Source: Salinarimonadaceae bacterium
GTDB lineage: Bacteria; Pseudomonadota; Alphaproteobacteria; Rhizobiales; Beijerinckiaceae
DNA: 57,310 nucleotides
NCBI GenBank assembly: GCA_007693435.1
Contig: REDO01000193.1
Span: 1-57,310, forward strand
Direction: 5' to 3'
Shown piece after piece: positions 8,279-17,228 of the stretch. Within the stretch, counting starts at the first letter, position 1. Every line of letters starts with the position of its first letter. The notes beneath the pieces were generated by a model. The model was not told where the DNA came from. It worked only from the letters and a program-made list of their open reading frames with translations, and searched no databases. The translations under genes were made by a program, and so were the position numbers.

Positions 8279-8757
8279 ACCCGCCTTCGCTTCGTCCGGC
8301 GCGGGCGGCCGATCTCGAAGCGATCGTGCGGCTGCACGCGACTGACACGCTCGGCGGGCACGGGGATGTCTGGAGCGAGGAGACGCGGCCCGGCTACGAG
8401 GCCGCCTTCGCGGCGATCTTGGACAGCGCCGATAACGCGCTCTTCGTGGCCGTCGAGAACGCGGGCGAGGGCAAAGGCGAAGGCGACGAGGTGGTCGGCG
8501 TCTTCCAGATCACCCTGATCCCCTGCATCCCCGCGCGGGGCGGCGCCCGCGCCCGCATCGAGGGCGTGCAGGTGCGCCCCGACCGCCGTTCCGCCGGCAT
8601 CGGGGCGCTGATGATGGCCCATGCGGAGGACTGGGCGCGCGAACGCGGCGCGGCCTTTGTCGAACTCGGCTCGAACAAGCTCCGCGCCGACGCCCACCGC
8701 TTCTACCGCCGCCTCGGCTACGCCCAGAGCCACGAGGGCTTCAAGAAGCGGTTGTGA
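8275..8757 (+). CDS. GNAT-family N-acetyltransferase
   Basis: A 160-residue Gcn5-related acetyltransferase. The N-terminus (LRPARAADLEAIVRLHA) is typical. The acetyl-CoA loop is visible as VRPDRRSAGIGALMMAHA, a Q/RxxGxG/A-type motif, and the C-terminal AHRFYRRLGY motif is clear. The start codon overlaps the GST stop. The acceptor substrate is unknown. Confidence 0.83.
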   Translation: MNPPSLRPARAADLEAIVRLHATDTLGGHGDVWSEETRPGYEAAFAAILDSADNALFVAVENAGEGKGEGDEVVGVFQITLIPCIPARGGARARIEGVQVRPDRRSAGIGALMMAHAEDWARERGAAFVELGSNKLRADAHRFYRRLGYAQSHEGFKKRL

Positions 8758-8818
8758 CGCTTCTGGAAATTGATTTTTCGCTTGATCAGACTAGCTTTGG
8801 CGAACCGAGGGAGCGGCC

Positions 8819-9040
8819 ATGATTTATGATCTGCGAACCGCCAAGCGCCAGTTGTCGAGGTTGATCGAGGCGGCCGATGCGGGCGAAGATGTCGTTATCG
8901 CGAGAGGCGAAAAGCCCGTTGCGCGGCTCTTGCCGGTCCGGCCAGCCCGTCGTTTCCGTCTCGGAATTCTCGCCGGTAAGGTCGGCTCGGCGCCGGACTT
9001 CCTCAAGCCGATGTCCGAAGAGGACTGGAACGATATTTGA
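8819..9040 (+). CDS. Phd/YefM-family antitoxin, apparently without toxin
   Basis: A 73-residue protein with the prevent-host-death fold: a DNA-binding half that in similar antitoxins begins xxxAKxxLSxLIExAxxGExVVIxRxxKPVARL, here RTAKRQLSRLIEAADAG then IARGEKPVARLLP. A proline-rich linker and an acidic C-terminal tail (MSEEDWNDI) would bind the toxin. A GAGGGAG precedes the ATG. Such antitoxins normally sit just before a PIN-domain (VapC-like) toxin gene, but the next 70 bases hold none and the convergent flgL gene follows. It is therefore an orphan or a remnant of a pair. Confidence 0.75.
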   Translation: MIYDLRTAKRQLSRLIEAADAGEDVVIARGEKPVARLLPVRPARRFRLGILAGKVGSAPDFLKPMSEEDWNDI

Positions 9041-9110
9041 CAAGCCCCTCGTCTCGAAGGACGGCGCTTTCGCTCAGCTCAAAGCGCTTCACTGCATCTG
9101 GTGAGGCGCC

Positions 9111-10511
9111 TCAGAGGAAGTTCACGAGCGAGAGGCGCGAGAGGAGCGAGGTCGTCTGGTAGCTCGCCTGAAGCCGGTTCTGCAGCGCGAGGAGCTTCGC
9201 GGCGACCTCCTCCACCGGGGCCTCCTCGATGCCGCCGAGCTGGTCGCGCAGGATCGCCTCGGACGCCCGATGACGCTCCACGGCCCCGGCCATCGCCGAC
9301 TGCGCGGCGCCGAGCTCGATGCCGACATCCGAGATCTTCTGATCGCTCGCTGCGGGCGTGAGATTGCCGGCGACGCGGCTGAGCGTCCCCTCGTAGCGAG
9401 CCCGGTCGCCGTCGCTGAAATCATCGGCCGCGAGCACGGCGAGCTGCGAGAGAAGCCGGGTGAAGCCCTGCTCGTTCGCCTGCGCGCCGACGGAGACCGA
9501 GCGCCCTTCGTCGATGCGCACGGCGGCGGTCGAGCGGGCGAAGGCCGGGTCCTGCGTATCGCCGTAATACCAGTTGGCGGGGTTCGCGAAGAAATCGTCG
9601 GAGGCTTGCACGGCGGAAGCCGCGGCGAGCGCCCCCGTCGCCTTCGCGCCGACGGCCGCGCCGAGCGCGGTCGAGATATTGGCCGCCGTCGTAGCCTCGT
9701 CGGCGCCGATGGTGAACTCGCCGGCGCCGGGCGTCGCGGAATCCGTCGCGGTCAGCGTGATCGTCTCCTGGCTGCCGTCGGGGAGCGACAGCGTGACGCT
9801 GAAGCTCGCGCCGGCGGCGGGTACGGAGGCGACGGTGATCGTCGCGGACGGGTCGCCCGGGCCGAAGGGCGCGATGGTGATCGCCCCGCTCGACGAGGTA
9901 GCGGATTCAAGCTGGAAGCCCTGCGCGCCGGTCTTCGACAGGGTGACGTTCGCGCCGGCGGCGGGACCGACTTCGAGGAAGCCCGTATCCGTCGCATTCG
10001 CGCCCTGATCGATCCGCGCCTGCGTGATCGCCGCGCCCACGCCGTCGACGATGGTCTGGTAGTTCGCGACCGGCTTCTGGTCGTGCGTCCTGCCAGAAAA
10101 GAGATGCCGGCCGCCGGCCTCGACATTGAGGAGGTCGATCGCCAGCGCGAGATCGCCCTGCGCCTTGATCTGTTCGAGCGGGCGACCGCCGCCGACAACG
10201 CCGGACGACGGCGCGAGCGCGCCGGCGCGCGTCTGCGAGGCGATCTGCGCAAGACCCTGCGTGTTCTGTAACATCAGCTTGAGGCGCAGGTCGGCGTCCT
10301 TGACGTTGGTCTGGAAGCTCGCCAGCGTCGAGAGGCGGGCGCGCAGATCCAGCGCCGCGCCACGCTTGACGCCCAGCTGGGCGAAGCTGTCGGCGCGCCG
10401 GCCGGTGGTGAGCTGGCGTTCGAGGTCAACGCCCTGCCGGCGAAGCTGCACGAACATATCGGCAGTGCGGCGGGAATCGACGGCTCCGGGGGCGAAGGGG
10501 GCGATGGTCAT
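9111..10511 (-). CDS. flgL: Flagellar hook-filament junction protein FlgL
   Basis: A 466-residue flagellin-like protein, the second hook-associated protein joining hook to filament. The N-terminal coiled-coil D0/D1 region (RRQGVDLERQLTTGRRADSF) and the matching C-terminal D0 region (LLALQNRLQASYQTTSLLSRL) are clear. Between them lies a Ser/Thr/Ala-rich variable domain (about residues 165-320) that makes it longer than enteric FlgL. The start lies 11 bases after the flgK stop, so the two genes are an operon. Secreted by the flagellar type III apparatus. Confidence 0.88.
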   Translation of the reverse strand: MTIAPFAPGAVDSRRTADMFVQLRRQGVDLERQLTTGRRADSFAQLGVKRGAALDLRARLSTLASFQTNVKDADLRLKLMLQNTQGLAQIASQTRAGALAPSSGVVGGGRPLEQIKAQGDLALAIDLLNVEAGGRHLFSGRTHDQKPVANYQTIVDGVGAAITQARIDQGANATDTGFLEVGPAAGANVTLSKTGAQGFQLESATSSSGAITIAPFGPGDPSATITVASVPAAGASFSVTLSLPDGSQETITLTATDSATPGAGEFTIGADEATTAANISTALGAAVGAKATGALAAASAVQASDDFFANPANWYYGDTQDPAFARSTAAVRIDEGRSVSVGAQANEQGFTRLLSQLAVLAADDFSDGDRARYEGTLSRVAGNLTPAASDQKISDVGIELGAAQSAMAGAVERHRASEAILRDQLGGIEEAPVEEVAAKLLALQNRLQASYQTTSLLSRLSLVNFL

Positions 10512-10522
10512 CGGTCAGTCCC

Positions 10523-12262
10523 TCAAATCCGCATCAGCATGTCCATCATGTCCCGCACTGCGGTCATGACGCGGGCGTTCGCCCCGTAGGCGGTCTGCAG
10601 CTGCAGGAGCTGGGCCATTTCCTGGTCGATGTTGACCGCCGAGGTCTCCGCGAAACGGGATTCGACGGTGGCGAGCGCGATGCGCTGGCCCTCGTCGAGG
10701 CGCTGGGCGGACTGCGTTGCCGCGCCCTGCATCTCGACGACTCGACGCCCGAAATCGGAGACGGAGCCCGTGAAGGGCGCCGCGACCCCGCCGATGCCGG
10801 CCTGCGGCGCAAAGACCTGCCGTCCGCTCGTGAGCGCGTCGAGCGCGGCGAGCGGGCGGGTCGGATCGCCTTGCGGCGTGGTCCCGTCCATGCGCACGAG
10901 GAGCGAGCGGTCGGCGACGACGGCCGGGTTCACGGCGAGGCGCTGCGCGAAGCCCGTCAACTGGCCGCCGACGCCCGTGAAGGGCGCATTCGCGGCTGAG
11001 CGATCGACGAAGAGCGGGAACTGCGCCGCGCCGGCGCCGGTCGTGGTGACCGTGTAGCTGGCTCCGAGCACGGCGCTTTGCGCGGGCAGCCCGTTGATGC
11101 GCCATTCGCCGCCGCCGGGGTCGTCGACCGTGACGCCGGCGAAGCCCGCGCCCGTGATCGCCGCCTCGAGATCGGCGCGCGTGGCGGGCTGGGGCACGGA
11201 GAAGCGCTGGAACTGGCCGCCGATCACAAGATCGACGGTCACCGGCTGGTCGGTGAAATTCGCGTCGAAAGTGATGGTGCTCGTCGCCGTGTCGATGGTC
11301 GCCGGAGCGTCCGAGAAGGCGCGAGAGAGCCCGGCGGCGAGCTCGTCGAGCTGGCGTTGCGCCTGCGGCAGGATCGCGTCGCGCATCTCCAGCGCGGCGG
11401 CGATCTCGCCCGAACGGATGGCGCCGCCTGCGATGAGGTCGAAGCTCGACCCGGCGACGGACACTGCGCGGATCACGCCGACGGTGGAATTCGCCGGATC
11501 GTAGGCCATGCCGGCGTCGAGCGCGGGGCGCCGGTCGAAGGTCAGCTGCGTCGGGTTCACGCCGTCGAACAGGGTCGCGCCCGTGCCGGTGCGGATCGTG
11601 ACGGAGCCGTTCTGGCCCTTCTCCACCTCGATATCCATCAGCGCGGACAATTCGCCGATCATCCGGTCGCGCTCGTCCTCCAGCGCGGCCGAGCCGCCCC
11701 GGAAGCTCTCGGCGGTGATCTTCCGGTTGGTCTCGGCGATGCCGGTGAGAAGTTCGTTGGCGCGCTTGACGGCGGCGTCGATGCGCCCCTCGGCCTGCGT
11801 GCGCAGGTCCTGCACCCCCTGCGCGGCCGAGCCGATGCGCGCGGCCAGCGTCTGGGCCTTGTCGAGGACGGCGGCGCGGGCCGCGAAGTCGGACGGATCA
11901 TTGACCAGCATCGACAGGGATTCGCTGAAGGCGTTCATCATGCCGTCGAGCGAGGAGGCTGTCCCCGGCGCGCCGAACAGGCGGTCGAGGGAGGTGGCGA
12001 ATTCAGCGCGGGTCTTGGTGTAGTTGGCGGCGGAGGTCTCGGTGCGCAGTTGTTTCTGCACGAGCGTGTCGAGAATGCGCTGCACTGCGCCCGCCTTGAC
12101 GCCGGCGCTGTTGGCGCCGGTGAGCGTCTGGACGGGCGAAAGGGTCTTGCGCGTGTAGCCGATGGAATCGGCGTTGGCGACATTCTGCGAAACGAGATTG
12201 ATTCCGGCCTGCGTGGTGCGCAGACCCGATACAGCCGCATTCAGCGCTGACATCAGCGACAT
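10523..12262 (-). CDS. flgK: Flagellar hook-associated protein FlgK
   Basis: A 579-residue hook-associated protein 1. The N-terminus has the rod/hook motif AVSGLRTTQAGINLVSQNVANADSIGYTRKT, and the C-terminus has the matching AVNIDQEMAQLLQLQTAYGANARVM block shared by flagellar axial proteins; the centre is variable. I chose the ATG at 12262 because an excellent AGGAGG lies 8 bases upstream and the axial motif begins there; an upstream in-frame ATG (12346) lacks this. The hook gene flgE, often its neighbour, is not in the window. Confidence 0.92.
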   Translation of the reverse strand: MSLMSALNAAVSGLRTTQAGINLVSQNVANADSIGYTRKTLSPVQTLTGANSAGVKAGAVQRILDTLVQKQLRTETSAANYTKTRAEFATSLDRLFGAPGTASSLDGMMNAFSESLSMLVNDPSDFAARAAVLDKAQTLAARIGSAAQGVQDLRTQAEGRIDAAVKRANELLTGIAETNRKITAESFRGGSAALEDERDRMIGELSALMDIEVEKGQNGSVTIRTGTGATLFDGVNPTQLTFDRRPALDAGMAYDPANSTVGVIRAVSVAGSSFDLIAGGAIRSGEIAAALEMRDAILPQAQRQLDELAAGLSRAFSDAPATIDTATSTITFDANFTDQPVTVDLVIGGQFQRFSVPQPATRADLEAAITGAGFAGVTVDDPGGGEWRINGLPAQSAVLGASYTVTTTGAGAAQFPLFVDRSAANAPFTGVGGQLTGFAQRLAVNPAVVADRSLLVRMDGTTPQGDPTRPLAALDALTSGRQVFAPQAGIGGVAAPFTGSVSDFGRRVVEMQGAATQSAQRLDEGQRIALATVESRFAETSAVNIDQEMAQLLQLQTAYGANARVMTAVRDMMDMLMRI

Positions 12263-12432
12263 GGCCCATACCTCCTGGGGGCTCGCCTGCGTCGCGTGTC
12301 CGGCTGTCGACGCAGGGCGTGCCGGAATTCTCCCGGCAACGTTCATGCCAGCGCCAAACCCTTTCCGAATCCTTGCGTGAATTGAAGTGAGGCCGGAGGA
12401 ACCCGGCGAAATCGACCGGGTCGGGCCGCAAA

Positions 12433-12451
12433 CCCGGCAATTCCTGCCGGG
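12433..12451 (-). terminator. Hairpin after ycjF, possible terminator
   Basis: A perfect 7-base stem, CCCGGCA (12433-12439) with TGCCGGG (12445-12451), and a 5-base loop lie 15 bases past the ycjF stop. On the minus strand only a TTT follows, so it is a weak terminator, or a structure in the flgK leader. Confidence 0.35.
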
Positions 12452-12455
12452 AGGC

Positions 12456-12470
12456 CTAACGCTTCGTTAA
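12456..12470 (-). promoter_or_regulatory. Possible CtrA-type site upstream of flgK
   Basis: CTAA-N7-TTAA differs by one base from the alphaproteobacterial CtrA consensus TTAA-N7-TTAA, and CtrA commonly controls flagellar genes. It lies about 195 bases before flgK and overlaps the ycjF stop codon, so it may be chance. Confidence 0.2.
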
Positions 12471-13495
12471 CGCGCCGCGTCGGGCTCGGGCGGCCCCTTG
12501 GCGCCCGAAAGCAGCCCGCCCGCCACGTCTCGGAAGCCCGGCGGCGGGGAGCCTACGAAGGGCAGCGGGCGGCAGACGGCGATGGCGGCGAGGCCGAGCC
12601 GCGCCGTCATCAGCCCGTTGACGACGCCCTCCCCCATACGCGCCGAGACGCGCGCGGCGAGGCCGAGACCGAGCGCCTGCTGGATGAGGTCGTCGCCCAT
12701 GGCCATCCCGCCGGTGACGGTCAGATGCGCGATCGCAGAACGCGCGAGCCGCATGAAGCCGAGCGCTCCGGGGCGCCCGCCGTAGATCACCGCTACCCGG
12801 GAGAGGAGGCGCGCCGATGAATACAGCACGAAGGCGACGTCGATGATCGCGCGCGGGCTCACCGCCGTGACGAGCGAGACCTGCCGCGCGGCGTCGGCGA
12901 CCGCGCGGCGCGCACGGGCGTCGCGATCCGCGAGAAGCGCGCGCTCGGCGAGGATCAGCCGGTCGCGCGCGTCGAGGATGGATTCGCGCGCCGCCTCGAC
13001 CTCGGCGCGTCCGCGCGCCGCCTCCGGCCGTCCGGCGTAGAAGGAGACAAGCCCGTCCACGAGGGCGCGGGCGGCGTCGGGGTCTTCATCGGCGAGGCAG
13101 GAGAGCGCCTGCGCGCGCAGGTGCTCGATCTTCCGCTCGCGCCAGAGGCCCGACAGCTCGCGTCCGACGACGGCAACCAGCGCCGTCGCAGCGAGAAGCG
13201 CGAGCGCCAAAGCCGCCCAGCCGAGCCACGGGGCTATTCCGAAGAGCGAACGGACGAGCGCTTCCGCCCAGACGCCGAGCGCCAGAACGACGAGCGCGAA
13301 GGCGCTCGATGCAAGGAGCGATCCCCACGGGATGCGGCGACGCCGGGCGGAGCCGCCCCTCCCCTCGCCCGGCGGGTCGATGATCTCGTCGGGGTCGCGG
13401 CTGATGCGCACGCCGTCGGCGGCGATGATCTCGCCGTCCTCGGGAGCCTCGGCGGGCGAAGCGCCGAAGCGCCAGGCGCGGGGCTTGCTGGTCAT
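12467..13495 (-). CDS. ycjF: YcjF/TIGR01620-family membrane protein (DUF697)
   Basis: A 342-residue inner-membrane protein. An Arg/acid-rich cytoplasmic N-terminus (about 1-50) leads to two hydrophobic helices (about 57-80 and 87-110). A charged helical stretch follows, then a C-terminal DUF697-like region containing the hydrophobic IAHLTVTGGMAMGDDLIQQ segment. The start is 13 bases after the ycjX stop, matching the conserved ycjX-ycjF pairing seen in many proteobacteria, where the pair is linked to envelope stress. Molecular function is unknown. Confidence 0.82.
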   Translation of the reverse strand: MTSKPRAWRFGASPAEAPEDGEIIAADGVRISRDPDEIIDPPGEGRGGSARRRRIPWGSLLASSAFALVVLALGVWAEALVRSLFGIAPWLGWAALALALLAATALVAVVGRELSGLWRERKIEHLRAQALSCLADEDPDAARALVDGLVSFYAGRPEAARGRAEVEAARESILDARDRLILAERALLADRDARARRAVADAARQVSLVTAVSPRAIIDVAFVLYSSARLLSRVAVIYGGRPGALGFMRLARSAIAHLTVTGGMAMGDDLIQQALGLGLAARVSARMGEGVVNGLMTARLGLAAIAVCRPLPFVGSPPPGFRDVAGGLLSGAKGPPEPDAAR

Positions 13496-13508
13496 CGGCG
13501 CGACCTCC

Positions 13509-14960
13509 TCATGGCAGCCGGTCCCCGATCAGGAATTCGAGCGCGCGGTCGAGGCGGATGAAAGGCAGGCGCGGATCGCCGCCGGGCCGGCCGGGCGCGA
13601 CCGACGCCGGACGAAAGCGCGGAAAGCGCAGGGAACCGGGCTCGATCGCGCCCCGGAAGATCGCCGTCGGATCCTCCGGCAGATCGCCGGGAAACACCGC
13701 CGCCTCCGTGTGGCCGTCGAAAACCTCGTCGCCGATGCGCTCGCCCGCCTCCGGCGTTCCGGCGACGGCCTTCAGGATGTGGGCGCCGTCGCGCACCGTG
13801 GTCTCGTGCGTGGCGCGCAGCGAGGCGAGCGCGACCGCGCCGACCTGCGCCCCCGCCGCTTGAACCCGCCGCATCGCGCGCTCGACGAGCATCCGCAGGA
13901 TCGCCTCGAGCCGCCTGTGCTGCACCTGGTGGAGGTGGTCGGCCTTGGTCGCGGCGAAGAGCACCCTGTCGGCGCGCGGCGCGAAAATCGAGGAGAGGAC
14001 GCTGTTGCGCCCGGCGCGCACGCTCATCAGCACCCGGTCGAGCGCGCGCTCCAATTCCGCGAGCGCCAGCGGGCCGGAATCGATCGCGGCGAGCACGTCA
14101 ATGAGCACGATCTGCCGGTCGATGCGCTGGAAGTGGTCACGGAAGAAGGGCCGCACGACGTGGCGAAGATAGGCGTCATAGCGCCGGCGCATCAGCGCTC
14201 CGAGGCTGCCCGAGGGCGGGCGCGCGCCATCCGCGAGCGCGAGCGGCGCGAAGGTCAGGGCGGGCGAGCCGGCGAGGTCGCCGGGCATCAGAAAGCGCCC
14301 CGGCGGCGTGGTCGCGACCGATTCCGGCCCGTCGCGCAGGGCGAAGAGATAGGCCTTGAAGAGGTCGCTCGCGCGCCCGATGACGCTCTCGTCTGCCCGT
14401 GAGGCGGGATCGAGGGTCGCCAGATGCTCCCGCCATTCCCGGGCGAGGCCGCGCTTGTCGGGCGAGTCCGACGCCGCGATGGTGGCGCGCGACCACGATT
14501 CGAAATCCTCGTCGAGCAGCGCGAGGTCGAGGAGCCATTCGCCGGGATAATCGACGATGTCGAGGGTCAGCGAAGACGGTCCCGAGAGCCATGCGCCGGC
14601 GCCGCGCTCGTAGTCGATGGCGATGCGCAACTCGTTGATCCGCGTCGTCGAATGCGGCCAGCGCCGCTCCTCGACGAGCGCGGCGAGATGCTCCTCATAG
14701 GGAAAGCGCGGCACGGCGTCGTCCGGCTGGGGCGCGAGCCGCGCGCGGCGTATCCGCCCCTCCGCCGAAGCCCGGAAGGCCGGCATCGCGGCGTTCGTCA
14801 GAAGATTGTGCACGAGCGCGGTGGTGAACACCGTCTTCCCCGAACGCGCGAGCCCGGTCACGCCGATGCGCAGCGTCGGCGCGACGACGTTCGCGGCGTA
14901 ATCGCCGAGATTACGCAGCGCGTCGGCGGCGGAGCGGGCGAGGGGAAATTCTGGCGGCAC
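13509..14960 (-). CDS. ycjX: YcjX-family P-loop GTPase-like protein (DUF463)
   Basis: A 483-residue P-loop NTPase of the YcjX family. The Walker A motif (GVTGLARSGKT, about residues 33-43) is followed by the GEWLLDLALL region typical of the family and by DIVDYPGEW as a likely Walker B/switch. In the C-terminal half, FAATKADHLHQVQH includes a TKAD motif resembling the guanine-specificity NKxD. The start is a GTG at 14960; there is no strong ribosome site. It is first of the ycjX-ycjF pair. In enterobacteria ycjXF belongs to the Psp envelope-stress regulon; no psp genes are visible here. Confidence 0.85.
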   Translation of the reverse strand: MPPEFPLARSAADALRNLGDYAANVVAPTLRIGVTGLARSGKTVFTTALVHNLLTNAAMPAFRASAEGRIRRARLAPQPDDAVPRFPYEEHLAALVEERRWPHSTTRINELRIAIDYERGAGAWLSGPSSLTLDIVDYPGEWLLDLALLDEDFESWSRATIAASDSPDKRGLAREWREHLATLDPASRADESVIGRASDLFKAYLFALRDGPESVATTPPGRFLMPGDLAGSPALTFAPLALADGARPPSGSLGALMRRRYDAYLRHVVRPFFRDHFQRIDRQIVLIDVLAAIDSGPLALAELERALDRVLMSVRAGRNSVLSSIFAPRADRVLFAATKADHLHQVQHRRLEAILRMLVERAMRRVQAAGAQVGAVALASLRATHETTVRDGAHILKAVAGTPEAGERIGDEVFDGHTEAAVFPGDLPEDPTAIFRGAIEPGSLRFPRFRPASVAPGRPGGDPRLPFIRLDRALEFLIGDRLP

Positions 14961-15155
14961 CGGATCAAGGCTCGTGGAAGGTTCGACCTCTAGTTAAGCG
15001 CGCGAGGCGTGCGGCGCCACCCTTGACCTGCGACGACCGGCCAATGCGTGTCCTGCGGCGCTAAGGCCAAATCCCCGTCGCGCCGTTCGCTCTTGACCCC
15101 CCGGCGTGCAGGGCGAAGGATCGGGCGCGAAAAAGAAGAGCAGTCGGAGGAACAG

Positions 15156-15917
15156 ATGGATCTGGGCGCGAGGCTGAAAGGCCGGCACGTGCTGGTGACG
15201 GGCGCGTCGAGCGGGCTCGGCGAGCATTTCGCGAGGCTTTGCGCGCGGCACGGCGCCCGCGTCTCGGTCGGCGCGCGCCGCCGCGAAAAGCTCGACCTTC
15301 TCGTGGCGGAGCTGCGCGAGGCCGGCGCCCTCGAGGCCCGCGCCTATGCCCTCGACGTCACGGACGAGGCGTCGATCAAATCCTGTTTCAACGACCTCGC
15401 CGCGCCCCTCGACACGCTCGTCAACAACGCGGGCGTCGCGCTGGCCTCCTCCGCGCTCGACACGCCGCTCGCCGATTTCGACTCCGTGATCGCCACGAAC
15501 CTGCGCGGCGTCTGGGCCATGTCGACGCAGGCGGCGGCGCGCTGGCGCGACGAGGGGCGCGAGGGCGCGATCGTCAACATCGCCTCGATCCTCAGCGCGC
15601 GCGTGAGCGGGGGCGTCGCGCCCTACGCCGTCTCGAAGGCCGCCGTGAAGCAGGCGACGCATGCGCTGGCGCTCGAATGGGCGCGGTACGGCGTGCGCGT
15701 CAACGCGCTCGCGCCGGGCTATATCGAGACCGAGATCAACGCCGAGTTCTTCGCCTCGCCGCCCGGCCAGGCCATGATCAAGCGCATCCCGATGCGCCGG
15801 CTGGGACGCCCCGAGGATCTCGACGCCGCCTTCCTGCTGCTCGCGGGCGACGCCGCGCCGTGGATGACGGGCGCCTTCGTCCCCGTCGATGGCGGCCATC
15901 TCGTCTCGGGCCTCTGA
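15156..15917 (+). CDS. SDR-family NAD(P)-dependent oxidoreductase
   Basis: A 253-residue classical short-chain dehydrogenase. The cofactor motif TGASSGLGEHF (about residues 14-24), the NNAG motif, the catalytic serine in NIASIL, and the YAVSK tyrosine-lysine pair are all present, followed by the PGYIETEIN segment. The ATG at 15156 has a CGGAGG eight bases ahead; the frame extends upstream to 15048 without family similarity. It is followed 26 bases later by an acyl-CoA dehydrogenase gene, suggesting a role in lipid or branched-acid oxidation, with the substrate unknown. Confidence 0.85.
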   Translation: MDLGARLKGRHVLVTGASSGLGEHFARLCARHGARVSVGARRREKLDLLVAELREAGALEARAYALDVTDEASIKSCFNDLAAPLDTLVNNAGVALASSALDTPLADFDSVIATNLRGVWAMSTQAAARWRDEGREGAIVNIASILSARVSGGVAPYAVSKAAVKQATHALALEWARYGVRVNALAPGYIETEINAEFFASPPGQAMIKRIPMRRLGRPEDLDAAFLLLAGDAAPWMTGAFVPVDGGHLVSGL

Positions 15918-15943
15918 CGCATCGCCACCCATCGAGGATCGCC

Positions 15944-17152
15944 ATGGATTTCCGCATCTCCCCGCGCATCGAGGATTACCGCGCGCGCATCGCCGCCTTC
16001 GTTGAGAGCGAGCTGCTGCCGCTCGAATCGCGCGCCGACACTTTCGACGAACACGAGAACATCCGCCTCGGCCTGCTCGACACCCTGCGCGCCAAGGCGA
16101 AGGCGCAGGGGCTGTGGTGCCTCCAGCTCAAGCGCGAGAGCGGCGGGCAGGAGCTCGGATTCGTCGGCATGGCGGTCTGCTACGAGGCGATGAACCGTTC
16201 GATCTTCGGCCCTGTCGTCTTCAACTCGGCCGCACCCGACGACGGCAACATGATGATGCTGGAAAAGATCGGGACGCCCGCCCAGAAGGAGCGCTGGCTC
16301 GCGCCGCTCGTTTCGGGCGAGGTCCGTTCGGCGTTTGCGATGACAGAGCCCCATCCCGGCGGCGGGTCCGATCCCTCGATGATCGCGACGCGCGCCGAGA
16401 GGCACGGCGACGTCTATCGCGTCCACGGCGGCAAGTGGTTCATCACCGGCGCCGGCGAGGCGAGCCATTTCGTCGTGATGGCGCGCACCTCCGACGATCC
16501 CCGCTACGGCCTCACGGCGCTACTCTACCACAAGGATCAGCCCGGCTGGGAGATCGTGCGGCGCATCGCGATCATGGGGCCGGAGGAGCATGGCGGGCAT
16601 TGCGAGATCGCCTATGACGGGCTCGAGATTCCGGCGGAGAACGTGCTGCTGGAAGAGGGTCAGGGCCTCAAGGTCACGCAGATCCGGCTCGGTCCGGCCC
16701 GCCTCACGCATTGCATGCGCTGGCTCGGCCTCGCCAAGCGCTGCGTCGAGATCGCCCGCGAATACGCGGCGAGCCGCGAGGGTTTCGGCGTGCGGCTGAA
16801 GGACCGCGAGAGCGTGCAGCTCATGCTCGGCGGCATCGCCATGAAGATCGAGATCGGCAGGCTGCTGGTGATGAAGGCGGCCTGGGCGCTGGAGCAGGGC
16901 TCCTTCGCGCGTCAGGAGGTGTCGATGGCCAAGATTCAGGTCGCCAACGTCCTGCACGAAGCCGCCGACATCGCCATCCAGATCAACGGCGCGCGCGGCT
17001 ATTCGAAGGACACGGTGCTCGAATGGATCTACCGCTACGCCCGGCAGGCCCGCCTCGTCGACGGCGCGGACGAGGTGCACCGCATGGTGCTCAACCGGGC
17101 GCTCGAAGCGGACGGGAGCGATTTCTGGCGCTGGCCGGTGGCGGAGACTTGA
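15944..17152 (+). CDS. Acyl-CoA dehydrogenase family protein
   Basis: A 402-residue flavoenzyme of the acyl-CoA dehydrogenase superfamily, ACAD10/11-like in size and sequence. The signature AFAMTEPHPGGGSDPS and the KWFITGAGEASHFVVMART flavin/substrate segments are clear, and the C-terminal INGARGYSKDTVLEWIYRYAR block matches the family's final helices. The frame is open far upstream inside the SDR gene; the ATG at 15944 (MDFRISPRIED) is the natural start. It would transfer electrons from an acyl-CoA to ETF. It forms an apparent operon with the upstream SDR. Confidence 0.88.
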   Translation: MDFRISPRIEDYRARIAAFVESELLPLESRADTFDEHENIRLGLLDTLRAKAKAQGLWCLQLKRESGGQELGFVGMAVCYEAMNRSIFGPVVFNSAAPDDGNMMMLEKIGTPAQKERWLAPLVSGEVRSAFAMTEPHPGGGSDPSMIATRAERHGDVYRVHGGKWFITGAGEASHFVVMARTSDDPRYGLTALLYHKDQPGWEIVRRIAIMGPEEHGGHCEIAYDGLEIPAENVLLEEGQGLKVTQIRLGPARLTHCMRWLGLAKRCVEIAREYAASREGFGVRLKDRESVQLMLGGIAMKIEIGRLLVMKAAWALEQGSFARQEVSMAKIQVANVLHEAADIAIQINGARGYSKDTVLEWIYRYARQARLVDGADEVHRMVLNRALEADGSDFWRWPVAET

Positions 17153-17228
17153 ACGATACGCGGCTTTCCATTTCGCCGCAGGACGATGATACGATTGCGC
17201 TTTCCGGTGGAGAGCCTATCGTCGTTCC

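Noticed and set aside
9041-9110. Toxin remnant after the Phd-type antitoxin
   Set aside because: The 70 bases contain no start codon with a PIN-like translation; a short palindrome (9102-9113) overlapping the flgL stop is the only structure.
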